Source of the DNA: Sphingomonas sp. CBMAI 2297
GTDB taxonomy: Bacteria > Pseudomonadota > Alphaproteobacteria > Sphingomonadales > Sphingomonadaceae
Assembly: GCF_029870595.1 (NCBI RefSeq)
Contig: NZ_JAPDIR010000002.1
Location: forward strand, 408,876 to 472,875
Reading direction: 5' to 3'
Length of the DNA: 64,000 nucleotides
The first letter of the stretch is position 1. Each line of letters begins with the position of its first letter. The position numbers and the translations under genes are program-made. This document shows, piece after piece, positions 31,856 through 40,561 of this stretch. A model generated the notes under the pieces. It did no database searches. It was not told the origin of the DNA and worked only from the letters and a program-made list of their open reading frames with translations.

Positions 31856-33601
31856 TCAAGTCTCGCCGTACAGCTCCCGCTGCGAGCGCTCCAGCTCTTC
31901 TGCATAGCGGCGGCGGGCATGCCGCTCGGTGATCAGGCCGAGGACCCGGCCATCGGGGGTGACCACCGCCAGATCGTCCGCGGCGACGCGATCGAACATT
32001 TCCAGCACCTCCCCGATCCCCAGCTCGGGTACGAGCCTGGCCTGGGACAGTTTCCCCAGCGTGCCGATCTCCGCCACCGGCTCGACATCGGGCGACCAGG
32101 CTGCGGCCGTCTCGACGATGCCGGCATAATGGCCCTTCCCGTCGAGCAGCACGACGCGCGTGGTCGATCCCAGCGGAAAGCGTTCCCGGAACGCCGAGAC
32201 GCTGGCGTCGGCGGCGAGCTGGGGCACGTCGCGGCGCATCATCTGCCCGGCGGTGAGCGCGCGCATCCAGCCGACGTCGCGGCCGCTGCGCAGCGTCTCT
32301 CCCCGCAGATGCAGCCGCCAGGTGGAGAAGCTGTAGCCGAAGGTCTCGCGCGCCACGGTGGAGGAGATCAGGGTGGCAGCGACGGCGACGCCGGTGATGT
32401 TGAAGTCGTGCGTCACTTCCAGCACCAGCAGCGACATGGTGAGCGGGCCGCCGACCACCGCCACGGCGAGCGCGGCCATGCCGACCACGGTGGCGTCGTC
32501 GGGGGCGAGGACGTGGAGTCCGGGGATCTGCGCCAGCACCACCTGGTAGAGCCGCCCGACCAGCGAGCCGAGGAACAGCGAGGCGAAGAACAGGCCGCCG
32601 CGAAAGCCGAAGCCGAGCGACACCGCCGAGGCGAGCATCTTGAGCAGGATGGTCAGCGCCAGCCCGGCGATGGTGACTTCCGCCATCAGGTTGAGATTGA
32701 GCGCGCCATGGCCGCCCGAAAGCGTCTGGTGCGAGAGCAGGCCGAGCGGCACCAGCAGCAGCCCGCCGGCCAGCGGCGCCCAGTGCGCGGGCAAGGGCGA
32801 GCGATGCACGGCGCGCTCGACCAGCGAGACCAGCCGCATCAAGGCGATGCCGATCCCCGCGCAGAGCAAGCCGAGGATCGCGTAGAGCATATAATCGGCG
32901 GTGCCGATCGGGTGCATGCCGCCGGCCGCGATCACATAGGGCGTCATGCCCATCGCGCGGGCCAGCACCGCGGCGGCGAGCGCGGCGAGCATCACCGGGG
33001 CGACGGTGGCGGTGCTATAGGCGCCGAGCACCACTTCGAAGGCGTAGAAGGCGCCTGCGAGCGGGGCACCGAATGCGGCGCTGACCGCCGCGCCCGCGCC
33101 GGCGGCCATCAAGGTGCGCAGGTCGCTCCGCCGGAGCTTGATCCGCTGCCCGAGCAGCGATGCCAGGCCGCCGCCGGCCTGGGCATAGGCCGCCTCGAGC
33201 CCCACCGAGGCGCCGAAGCCGTTGGAGAGCAGGGTGGTGCCGACCACCATGGCCGTGTCGCGCGCGGGGATGCGGCCGCCGTGCAGCGCATTGGCCTCGA
33301 CAATGTCGACCGCCTGGCGCCGGCGCAGGCACCACAGGGCCAGGCCGAGCAGCGCGCCGCCGATGGGCAGGGCGATCAGCCGCCAGGGCGCGATCGCCTC
33401 CGCGGCGCTCAAATGCTCGCCCTGTGCCAGCCCGAACAGCAGCCGTTGGGTACCCCGTGCGATCTGGCCGAGCGCGATCGCGCACAGGCCGGCGCCGAGC
33501 CCGACGAGCAGCGCCAGCGCCAGGAACCACAGGGCGTTGGAACGGATCTGCCGGCGCAGCCAATTGGCCGCGCGGACCGTGCGATAGCGCGCCTGCGACA
33601 C
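31856..33601 (-). CDS. ClC-family chloride channel/transporter with CBS pair
   Basis: 581 residues from a GTG. About ten to twelve hydrophobic segments form the ClC pore (residues 20-430). The selectivity signatures appear in modified form: GASVGLEAAYAQ holds the gating Glu position and FRGGLFFASLFLG the GxFxP-type loop. The C-terminal 150 residues hold two CBS domains (MMRRDVPQLAADASVSAFRE and EMFDRVAADDLAVVTPDG) that bind nucleotides. It moves chloride, perhaps with protons. It sits 9 bp after yciB, at the end of the mtaB-ftsY-yciB run. Confidence 0.9.
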   Translation of the reverse strand: MSQARYRTVRAANWLRRQIRSNALWFLALALLVGLGAGLCAIALGQIARGTQRLLFGLAQGEHLSAAEAIAPWRLIALPIGGALLGLALWCLRRRQAVDIVEANALHGGRIPARDTAMVVGTTLLSNGFGASVGLEAAYAQAGGGLASLLGQRIKLRRSDLRTLMAAGAGAAVSAAFGAPLAGAFYAFEVVLGAYSTATVAPVMLAALAAAVLARAMGMTPYVIAAGGMHPIGTADYMLYAILGLLCAGIGIALMRLVSLVERAVHRSPLPAHWAPLAGGLLLVPLGLLSHQTLSGGHGALNLNLMAEVTIAGLALTILLKMLASAVSLGFGFRGGLFFASLFLGSLVGRLYQVVLAQIPGLHVLAPDDATVVGMAALAVAVVGGPLTMSLLVLEVTHDFNITGVAVAATLISSTVARETFGYSFSTWRLHLRGETLRSGRDVGWMRALTAGQMMRRDVPQLAADASVSAFRERFPLGSTTRVVLLDGKGHYAGIVETAAAWSPDVEPVAEIGTLGKLSQARLVPELGIGEVLEMFDRVAADDLAVVTPDGRVLGLITERHARRRYAEELERSQRELYGET

Positions 33602-33610
33602 CGCGCCCGC

Positions 33611-34225
33611 TCACTCCTGGGGCGGGACGGGCGCGTCCTCGGGCTTCTCCAGCTGCAGCCCATGCTTGAGCAGCAGCGGGATGTTGAGCATCGCGAACAC
33701 CAGCGTGACCGGGATCATCACCCAGGTCTTGAAGAGCACCCACTGGTCCCAAGTGACGAGCTGGCGAACCACTTCGTTGGCCACCGCGGCGGCGACGAAG
33801 AACAGCGCCCAGTTGATCGTCAGCAGCCGCCAGCCCTTGGCCGAGAGGCCCGGATAGGCCTGTTCGAGCAGCATCTGGAGCAGCGGCTTGTCGGCGATCA
33901 CGCCATAGCCGAGCACGATCGCGAACATCGCATAGATGATCGTCGGCTTGATCTGGATGAAGGTCTGGTCGTGGAAATAGAGCGTCAGGCCGCCGAACAG
34001 CAGCACGAAGGCCGCGGTGATCCACAGCATCGGCGATACGTGGCGAGTCTTCCACCAGCTCAGCGCGATCGCCGCGGCCATCGCGACCATGAAGGCCACG
34101 GTCGCGGCGAACACGCGCGCGAGCACCGGCCCCTGGGCCAGCGAATTGACCAGGAAGAACACCGCGAGCGGGCCATAGTCGATCAGCATCCGCACGCCGG
34201 GCGTGGCGGCCTTCTTCTCAGCCAT
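33611..34225 (-). CDS. yciB: Intracellular septation protein A / inner membrane-spanning YciB
   Basis: 204 residues, five to six hydrophobic helices. MLIDYGPLAVFFLVNSLAQG, WWKTRHVSPMLWITAAFVLL, DQTFIQIKPTIIYAMFAIVL and TWDQWVLFKTWVMIPVTLVF match YciB/IspZ. It acts in the inner membrane in envelope integrity and septation. The ATG at 34225 lies inside the last codons of ftsY (8-bp overlap), and MAEKKAATPG is a typical start; the frame above it lies within ftsY. Confidence 0.92.
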   Translation of the reverse strand: MAEKKAATPGVRMLIDYGPLAVFFLVNSLAQGPVLARVFAATVAFMVAMAAAIALSWWKTRHVSPMLWITAAFVLLFGGLTLYFHDQTFIQIKPTIIYAMFAIVLGYGVIADKPLLQMLLEQAYPGLSAKGWRLLTINWALFFVAAAVANEVVRQLVTWDQWVLFKTWVMIPVTLVFAMLNIPLLLKHGLQLEKPEDAPVPPQE

Positions 34226-35153
34226 TGGTAAGCTCCTCCACACCCGCGATGATGCGCGCGACTTCCTGCGCGTTGAACGGACGCAGATCGTCCACCTTCT
34301 CGCCCACGCCGATCGCATGGATCGGCAGGCCGTATTTCTCCGCCGCCGCGACGAGCACGCCGCCGCGCGCGGTGCCGTCGAGCTTGGTCATGACGAGGCC
34401 GGTCACGCCGGCGACTTCCCGGAACACTTCGATCTGGTTCAGGGCGTTCTGGCCGGTGGTCGCGTCGAGCACCAGGACCACGTCGTGCGGCGCCGCCGGA
34501 TTGAGCCGGCCGAGCACGCGGCGGATCTTGGCCAGCTCGTCCATCAGCTCGCGCTTGTTCTGCAGGCGCCCGGCGGTGTCGACGATCAGCACGTCGGTGC
34601 CGATCTCCGTGGCCTTCTTCACCGCCTCGAACACGATGCCGGCGGCGTCGCCGCCCTCTGCGCCGGAGACGATCGGCACGCCGATCCGCTCGGCCCAGGT
34701 CCGCAGCTGGCCGATCGCGGCGGCGCGGAACGTGTCACCGGCGGCGAGCATCACCGAATAGTCCTGCTCCATCAGCAGGTTGGCGAGCTTGGCGATCGTC
34801 GTGGTCTTGCCCGAGCCGTTGACGCCGATGACGAGGATCACCTGCGGGCGGGGAAAGGCCTCGATCTCCAGCTTCTTCGCCACCGGCTCGAGCACCTTGG
34901 CGACTTCCTCGGCCACCACCAGCCGGATGCCGAGCTCTTCCATGTTGCGCTCGAACTGGCCCTCGGCGAGCCGCTGGCGCACGCGCGCGGCGGTGGTCGG
35001 GCCAAGGTCGGAGGCGATCAGCGCCTCCTCGATCTCGTCGAGCGTCGCGTCGTCGAGCCGCGCCAGGCCCAGCCCGGCAAGGTTGCCGATCAGCCGGTCG
35101 GACGTCTTGCGGAAGCCGCCGAGAAGGCGCTCGTGCCAGCTGGGGCCGCTCAT
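34218..35153 (-). CDS. ftsY: Signal recognition particle receptor FtsY
   Basis: 311 residues. NG domain: helical N (LGLARLDDATLDEIEEALIA), G1 ILVIGVNGSGKTTTIAKLAN, DTFRAAAIGQLRTWAER, DTAGRLQNK, TKLDGTARGG. The acidic A domain of E. coli FtsY is nearly absent, as in many alphaproteobacteria; MSGPSWHERLLGGFRK makes a short membrane-binding helix instead. With Ffh and SRP RNA it docks translating ribosomes at the membrane. The ATG overlaps mtaB by ATGA. Confidence 0.96.
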   Translation of the reverse strand: MSGPSWHERLLGGFRKTSDRLIGNLAGLGLARLDDATLDEIEEALIASDLGPTTAARVRQRLAEGQFERNMEELGIRLVVAEEVAKVLEPVAKKLEIEAFPRPQVILVIGVNGSGKTTTIAKLANLLMEQDYSVMLAAGDTFRAAAIGQLRTWAERIGVPIVSGAEGGDAAGIVFEAVKKATEIGTDVLIVDTAGRLQNKRELMDELAKIRRVLGRLNPAAPHDVVLVLDATTGQNALNQIEVFREVAGVTGLVMTKLDGTARGGVLVAAAEKYGLPIHAIGVGEKVDDLRPFNAQEVARIIAGVEELTNG

Positions 35154-36367
35154 GCGATCAGCTTCCCGTCCCGGACGTCCACGATCTTAAGGCTCACAAT
35201 CTCTCCGACTTGGCTTGGGGCGAGGCGAACCTCGGCGAAATTGCCGGCATGGCCCCGGTCGCCGGGGCGCTCTACCAGCACTTGCTGCGTGCTGCCTACC
35301 AGGCTTCGCAGCCAGGCGTCCCGCGTGCCGGCCGCCGCAGCGCGCAAGCGCGCGGCGCGGGCCTTCACCATTTCGGGCTCGACCTGCGGCATCTTCGCGG
35401 CCGGGGTGCCGGCGCGGGGGCTGTAGGGGAAGATATGGGCATGGACGATGCCGCATTCCGCGATCAGCGCCAGCGTGTTCTCGAACATCGCTTCGCTCTC
35501 GGTCGGGAAGCCGGCGATGAGGTCGGCGCCGATCGCGATTTCCGGCCGCGCGGCTCTCAGCCGCTCGGCCAGCGCGACCGATTGCGCGCGGTCGTGCCGG
35601 CGCTTCATGCGCTTCAGGATCATGTCGTCCCCCGCCTGGAGCGAGAGATGAACGTGCGGCATCAGGCGCGGCTCCCCGGTGAGCAGGGCGAACAGCCGGT
35701 CGTCCACTTCGATCCCGTCGAGCGACGAAAGCCGGAGCCGCCGGAGCTTCGGCACGTGCGCCAATATGCGCTCGACCAGCTGGCCCAGGCTCGGCACGCC
35801 GGGCAGGTCGGGGCCATAGCTGGTCAGGTCCACGCCGGTCAGCACCACTTCGGCATGGCTTTCGGCGAGTTGGGCGACGCGGTCGATCACCGCGCCCGCG
35901 GGTACCGAGCGGCTGTTGCCGCGGCCATATGGGATCGCGCAGAAGGTGCAGCGATGGTCGCAGCCATTCTGTACCTCCACGAATGCGCGGGCGTGCGTGG
36001 AGAAGCTGGCGGCGAGATGCGGCGCCGTCTCGCGCACGGCCATGATGTCCTGCACCACCACCGGCTCCGGCGAGAGCCAGGCATCGGGCCGCAGCTTCTC
36101 GGCATTGCCGATCACCCGGTCCACCTCGGGCATCGCCGCGAACGCTCGCGGGTCGATCTGCGCCGCGCAGCCGGTCACCACCAGCTCGGCGCCCGGCCGT
36201 TCGCGGCGCGCGCGGCGGATCGCCTGGCGGGTCTGCTTGACGGCCTCGTTGGTGACCGCGCAACTGTTGATCACGATCGTGTCACGATCGGACAGCAGAG
36301 TACGGATCGTCTCGCTCTCCGCGAGGTTGAGCCGGCAACCCAGACTGATGACGTGAGGGGATGACAT
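35150..36367 (-). CDS. mtaB: tRNA N6-threonylcarbamoyladenosine methylthiotransferase
   Basis: 405 residues. Radical SAM methylthiotransferase of the MtaB/e-MtaB branch. The N-terminal MTTase domain has Cys11, Cys36 and Cys67 (SLGCRLN, INSCAVT, VVTGCAAQ); the radical SAM cluster is Cys136, Cys140 and Cys143 (CDHRCTFC). A C-terminal TRAM domain ends it. It adds a methylthio group to t6A37 of tRNAs reading ANN codons. Its start faces the DUF924 start with no gap. First gene of a four-gene minus-strand run. Confidence 0.95.
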   Translation of the reverse strand: MSSPHVISLGCRLNLAESETIRTLLSDRDTIVINSCAVTNEAVKQTRQAIRRARRERPGAELVVTGCAAQIDPRAFAAMPEVDRVIGNAEKLRPDAWLSPEPVVVQDIMAVRETAPHLAASFSTHARAFVEVQNGCDHRCTFCAIPYGRGNSRSVPAGAVIDRVAQLAESHAEVVLTGVDLTSYGPDLPGVPSLGQLVERILAHVPKLRRLRLSSLDGIEVDDRLFALLTGEPRLMPHVHLSLQAGDDMILKRMKRRHDRAQSVALAERLRAARPEIAIGADLIAGFPTESEAMFENTLALIAECGIVHAHIFPYSPRAGTPAAKMPQVEPEMVKARAARLRAAAAGTRDAWLRSLVGSTQQVLVERPGDRGHAGNFAEVRLAPSQVGEIVSLKIVDVRDGKLIA

Positions 36368-36943
36368 TTGGCCGGTGATCTAGGCGCAGCTACACGCGAT
36401 GTCCACGCGAGGGCCCGCGAAATACTGGGCTTCTGGTTCGCGCTCACGCCCGAGCAGCATTTCGCCAAGTCGGCGAAGCTCGATGCGGAGATCAAGTCGC
36501 GCTTCGGGCCGCTGCGCGATCTGGTGCTGGGCTCGGGCGCCGAGGGCTGGCGCGACTATCCCGAGACTCTGCTGGCGGCGATCATCCTGCTCGACCAGTT
36601 CAGCCGCAACATCCATCGCGACAGTGCGGAAGCCTATGCGGCCGATCCGCTCGCATTGGAGCTCGCCCTTCAGGTGATCGAGATGCGCTGGGACGAGGCG
36701 ATGGCGGCGCAGGAGCGCCAGTTCCTCTATCTGCCGCTCGAACATGCCGAGGATCCGGCGATGCAGAAGCTGAGCGTGGAGAAGTTTGCCGCGCTCGGCG
36801 ATGCATATATCCTCGATTTCGCCGTGAAGCATGCCGAGGTGATCGCGAAGTTCGGACGTTTTCCCAGCCGGAATGCGGCGCTGGGGCGTGAGTCGACACC
36901 GGAGGAGAGGGCGTTCCTCAGCCGGGATGGGGCGGGGTGGTGA
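36368..36943 (+). CDS. DUF924 family protein (TTG start)
   Basis: 191 residues. EILGFWFALTPEQHFAKSAK, AIILLDQFSRNIHRDSAEAY and RQFLYLPLEHAEDPAMQKLS are the family's conserved blocks, all-helical and TPR-like. Function unknown. The proposed start TTG abuts the mtaB ATG on the other strand, so the two 5' ends share a promoter region with no room between them; a start a few codons downstream would lose part of the conserved helix. Its last 26 bp overlap the convergent neighbour. Confidence 0.86.
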   Translation: MAGDLGAATRDVHARAREILGFWFALTPEQHFAKSAKLDAEIKSRFGPLRDLVLGSGAEGWRDYPETLLAAIILLDQFSRNIHRDSAEAYAADPLALELALQVIEMRWDEAMAAQERQFLYLPLEHAEDPAMQKLSVEKFAALGDAYILDFAVKHAEVIAKFGRFPSRNAALGRESTPEERAFLSRDGAGW

Positions 36944-37856
36944 TCCTGGCCAGGGCAATGCCGCTATGGTGCTGGAAATAGCCCAGGAACGAAGCCATGA
37001 AGGCCAGGAACGCACAGGTCATGCGCGATGAGAGCAGGATGCAGCTGCCGCCGCGCGGCGGCAGCTCGAGCAGGCCGAGCTCGTAGCCGGCCTCCAGCAT
37101 GCGGATCAGGTTCGAGCGCGAGCCGCCGAACTGCCTGGCCGTGGCGCGCATGTTGAGCGCGACCGGTTCGATGCGGATGCGGTTGTCGGGCCGCATCGCG
37201 CGCAGCACCAGATGCTCCATCATCAGCCACCCGCCGTCCGACGACGCGAAATGGAAGACCTCCGGAAAGGGGCCGAGCGGGTCCCAGCCGGCGATCAGCC
37301 CTTCGGCGCCGCTGGTGCGCATGTGCCGGCCGAGCTCCGGATGGCGGGCGCGCAGGCCCGTCAGCGCACCCTCGGGCACGGCCGCGTCGATCGCGGCGAA
37401 GATCTGGTCGTTCCACTCCTCGACGATCGCCATGAAGCGCGGCGTGGGTTCGAGATGCACCACCCGGGAATCGATCGGGGAGCGCGCCGCCACCAGATAT
37501 CCGCCAAGCTTCATGATGTTCAGAAAGGCATGGACCCGCCCCGGGCTGGCCAGGTCCAGCCGGGCACAGCTCCGCTGCAGGTTGGTGATGGTCAATCCCG
37601 TTCGCGGATCGCGCGCATCGCGGATATCGTGCAGGTAGAGCAGGATCACCAGGATCTGAAAGCGCCAGACTTCGGTCACGACCCGATTGAGGATCAGGTT
37701 GTGCGCGAAAAAGGGCTGCATCACATTCTCGTGGCGGCGGACCCCGTCCAGAAAGGCCGGATGATCGCGAAAGGCGGCGATCCGCGTCCATTCCCCGGGC
37801 GAAGTGCGGCTGGCGAACAACGCGTCATGCGCGCGGATATCGAGATGTTCCGCCAT
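36918..37856 (-). CDS. Hypothetical protein with two winged-helix-like segments
   Basis: 312 residues from MAEHLDIRAHDALFASRTSP, with GGGAG before the ATG. The middle segment GLTITNLQRSCARLDLASPG and a later one MRATARQFGGSRSNLIRMLE look like winged helix-turn-helix units, each followed by a wing-like hydrophobic strand (LNIMKLGGYLVAA, YELGLLELPPRGGSCILL). A transcription factor is a fair guess, but no family is recognised and the assignment is low. The C-terminus is hydrophobic (CAFLAFMASFLGYF). It converges on DUF924. Confidence 0.62.
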   Translation of the reverse strand: MAEHLDIRAHDALFASRTSPGEWTRIAAFRDHPAFLDGVRRHENVMQPFFAHNLILNRVVTEVWRFQILVILLYLHDIRDARDPRTGLTITNLQRSCARLDLASPGRVHAFLNIMKLGGYLVAARSPIDSRVVHLEPTPRFMAIVEEWNDQIFAAIDAAVPEGALTGLRARHPELGRHMRTSGAEGLIAGWDPLGPFPEVFHFASSDGGWLMMEHLVLRAMRPDNRIRIEPVALNMRATARQFGGSRSNLIRMLEAGYELGLLELPPRGGSCILLSSRMTCAFLAFMASFLGYFQHHSGIALARITTPPHPG

Positions 37857-38137
37857 GCTCCCGGCACCCGCCCCGCAAATCCCCGGCCGGGACGGATCGG
37901 GCCTCCGACCCTCCGGCAACTCCCGATGAAGACACGATAGCTACAAATTTGGGCCGGCGGAAAGGCAAATCCCTTCAAAATTGGTCCAAAATATCTCGCC
38001 GTTTCCCGGTTAGGAAATCACGGTGCGGCGCGGCCAATCACCCAACAGCTGAAATTTGATCCAGCGGTTTTTGCCGGGGCGCATGATGTGCGTTGATTTC
38101 AATTGTTTAATTCTCAAATTGAATAGGGGTTAATGCA

Positions 38138-38578
38138 ATGACGGAACGTAAGGATGCCGAAGCCTTTGTTGTGGCGCATGGCAAGGATATTTCGGAAACC
38201 GAGGCCGCTGCCGCGATCGAGTTCCTCACCGGGCACGAGGATCGGTACTATGTCGAGGTCATCGTTGCGGGCATCGGCGGCTATCTGAAGGTCACCGTCA
38301 ACATGAGGGTGGATGGCAGAGACTGGTTCTTCGAGGGAAATGCCGGGGCGACCAGCCTGATCTCGCTGGGGAAATATTGGGGGCATTGCTACACGAAGGA
38401 CGTGGCGAGGCTGCTGAAGACCTCGGCGGGGTTCAACGTCAACGCAGTCGCCGTCCTCATCGGCGGCTATGTGAATGTGAATTTCTTCGACGGAAACAGC
38501 CAGTTCCTCGGCCATCTGCACGGGGGCGGGCTGTCGAACCTGGTCTGCACCGGCGGTGGCACCGGGTCCTGGAGGTAA
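38138..38578 (+). CDS. VapA-family (Rhodococcus virulence-associated protein) beta-barrel
   Basis: 146 residues. The C-terminal half fits the Vap core: WFFEGNAGATSLISLGKYWG (64-83), AVAVLIGGYVNVNFFDGN (103-120), FLGHLHGGGLSN (123-134) and the terminal CTGGGTGSW. VapA of Rhodococcus has the same order, AVGTYLNINFFD, FLGHIQSGG, VGGGSGSW. VapA is a secreted eight-stranded barrel that perturbs phagolysosomes. Here there is no signal peptide (MTERKDAEAFVVAHGKD). The upstream 280 bp are AT-rich with no gene. Recognition is from memory, not a search. Confidence 0.78.
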   Translation: MTERKDAEAFVVAHGKDISETEAAAAIEFLTGHEDRYYVEVIVAGIGGYLKVTVNMRVDGRDWFFEGNAGATSLISLGKYWGHCYTKDVARLLKTSAGFNVNAVAVLIGGYVNVNFFDGNSQFLGHLHGGGLSNLVCTGGGTGSWR

Positions 38579-38592
38579 TTTGCCGGGAACGG

Positions 38593-38624
38593 ACGGGCGG
38601 CTGCTTCCCGCGGCCGCTCGTTTC
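38593..38624. terminator. Terminator after the VapA-like gene
   Basis: ACGGGCGGCTGC (38593-38604) pairs with GCGGCCGCTCGT (38610-38621) over 12 bp including two G-U pairs, loop TTCCC. It lies between the convergent VapA-like and GGDEF-EAL genes. Confidence 0.55.
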
Positions 38625-38629
38625 ACGCC

Positions 38630-40261
38630 TCAGCCCGCGAGCCGCCGATCGTCCGCCGGCGGCTCGGGCGCCGTGGGCGAGGCGCCGCCGGTCAGGATCA
38701 ACCGGCGCTCGGCGAGCAGGCGGCGCGCGCCGGCCACCGACAGCGGTTTGCCATAGTGCCAGCCCTGCGCCTTGGCGCAGCCGGCGGCGCGCAGCCGTTC
38801 CTCGATCGCGGCGTCCTCCACGCCCTCGGCGGTGATCGGCAGGTTGAGGCTCTCGCCCAGGCTGACGATCGCATTGACGATCGCGGCCGAGTCGGCGCTG
38901 GTGTTGAGCGACATGACGAAGCTCTTGTCGATCTTGATCCGGTCGAAGGGCAGGGCGCGCAGATGCGCCAGCGACGAATAGCCGGTGCCGAAATCGTCGA
39001 GCGCCAGCCGGGCGCCCTGGTTCTTCAGGCTGCCGACGATCGACTGGGCCAGCGCCAGATTGTCGAACAGCGAGCTCTCGGTGATCTCCACCTCGAGCCG
39101 GCTCGCCGGGAAGCCGGTCTCGGCCAGCACCTTGATGATCTTCTGCGCCAGCCAGGCGTCGCGCAGCTGCCAGGGCGAGATGTTGATCGACAGCGTGAGC
39201 GCGGGGTCCCAGTCGCGCGCGGCGAGGAAGGCCTGGCGCATGATCGAGAGCGAGAGATCGGCGATCATGCCCGTCTCTTCCGCGATCGGAATGAACAGCT
39301 CCGGAGAGATCAGTCCGCGCGTGGGATGCTCCCAGCGCGCCAGCACCTCGAAGCCGTGCAGCCGGTTGGTGGTCAGATCCACCTGCTGCTCGAAATAGGG
39401 AACGATCTCGCCGCGCGGAATCGCGGTGCGCAGCCCGCTCTCCAGTTCGTTGCGGATCTGGAGCTCGCGCTCCATCGAATGATCGAACCAGGCATAGCGG
39501 TTGCGGCCCGATTTCTTGGCCGCGTACATCGCGATGTCGGCCGAGCGCATCAGCGCGTCGATGCTCGCGCAGTCGAAGTCCGAGCGCGCGATGCCGAGCG
39601 AGCAGGAGATGTGCAGGCGCAGGCCCTCCGCCTCGAAGGGCTGGGCCATGCGGCTGACGAGCCGCTCGGCGATGCGCTCCACGACCATCGGCTCGCTGGG
39701 ATCGAACAGGAAGCCGCAGGCGAACTCGTCGCCGCCCAGCCGCGCGGTGAGCGCGATCGGCGGCATGACATGCGCGATCTCGGCGGCGACGGCACGCAGC
39801 AGGGCGTCGCCCACCGCATGGCCGTGCATGTCGTTGATCGTCTTGAAATGATCGAGGTCGAGCATGATCATCGCCATGGCCTTGCGGCGGCGCTGGGCCC
39901 GGACGAACATCGCCGCGCCTTCCTCGGCAAGGCTGCGGCGATTGTAGAAGCCGGTCAGCGGATCGCGATTGGCGAGCTGCTGGGCGCGCTCCTCGGCGGC
40001 GGCGCGGACCTGCACCTCGTGGCTCAGCGCCGAATGCCGGCGCCAGCCGAACAGGATCAGCGCGACGTTGAGCAGCAACGCGATGACGAGCGTGCGGTCG
40101 GCCGGAGCGCCGCCTTCGAAATAATATTGCAGCGTCTTGGAGAGCACGGCGCTGCCGGTGCCGATGAAGAGCAGGATCGCGGCAACGCTGATCGCGCCCG
40201 ACAACAGGGCCGGGCGCGGGGCGCTTCGCGATAGAGCTTGTTCTTCGTGGTCCAGCGACAT
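38630..40261 (-). CDS. Membrane GGDEF-EAL protein (cyclic-di-GMP enzyme)
   Basis: 543 residues from MSLDHEEQAL. Two N-terminal transmembrane helices (LLSGAISVAAILLFIGTGSA and RTLVIALLLNVALILFGW) precede GGDEF with an intact LGGDEFACGF active site and DPLTGFYNRRSL, then EAL as FEVLARWEHP with NISPWQLR, LDDFGTGYSSLAHLRALPFD and KIDKSFV. It can make and break cyclic-di-GMP; EVL replaces EAL, a common variant. An upstream in-frame ATG (40303) is also possible. Divergent from ffh with a 300-bp gap that shows no other gene. Confidence 0.92.
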   Translation of the reverse strand: MSLDHEEQALSRSAPRPALLSGAISVAAILLFIGTGSAVLSKTLQYYFEGGAPADRTLVIALLLNVALILFGWRRHSALSHEVQVRAAAEERAQQLANRDPLTGFYNRRSLAEEGAAMFVRAQRRRKAMAMIMLDLDHFKTINDMHGHAVGDALLRAVAAEIAHVMPPIALTARLGGDEFACGFLFDPSEPMVVERIAERLVSRMAQPFEAEGLRLHISCSLGIARSDFDCASIDALMRSADIAMYAAKKSGRNRYAWFDHSMERELQIRNELESGLRTAIPRGEIVPYFEQQVDLTTNRLHGFEVLARWEHPTRGLISPELFIPIAEETGMIADLSLSIMRQAFLAARDWDPALTLSINISPWQLRDAWLAQKIIKVLAETGFPASRLEVEITESSLFDNLALAQSIVGSLKNQGARLALDDFGTGYSSLAHLRALPFDRIKIDKSFVMSLNTSADSAAIVNAIVSLGESLNLPITAEGVEDAAIEERLRAAGCAKAQGWHYGKPLSVAGARRLLAERRLILTGGASPTAPEPPADDRRLAG

Positions 40262-40561
40262 GCCGGGAACGGTCCCCCAACTGCAATCGGGTCCGTTTCT
40301 CATGCACTCGGTATAGAACGGGTTAAGCCGGCGACATGCTCGCGCAATATTTCGCGCTATCGTCCTTCGTCCCCTGTGGCGGAGCTTGCGGGGAATCAGC
40401 CGGCTTGCCTCCCGTGCTCCGATGGAGTAGGGGCCGCCGCGACCGTTCTCTTCGAACGCGAGACATTTGCCGCCCCAAGGGGTGACGCTGGCCGACGAGG
40501 TTTCGTCCGCCGGCGTGTTTTGCGTTTGGCGAGTTATGGCCGGATTTGGAGTTTTGGGTCG

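Noticed and set aside
31919..34231. A 770-codon open frame on the plus strand
   Set aside because: It lies opposite clc and yciB; its product is Arg/Gln/His-rich low-complexity, a GC-driven shadow of real genes.
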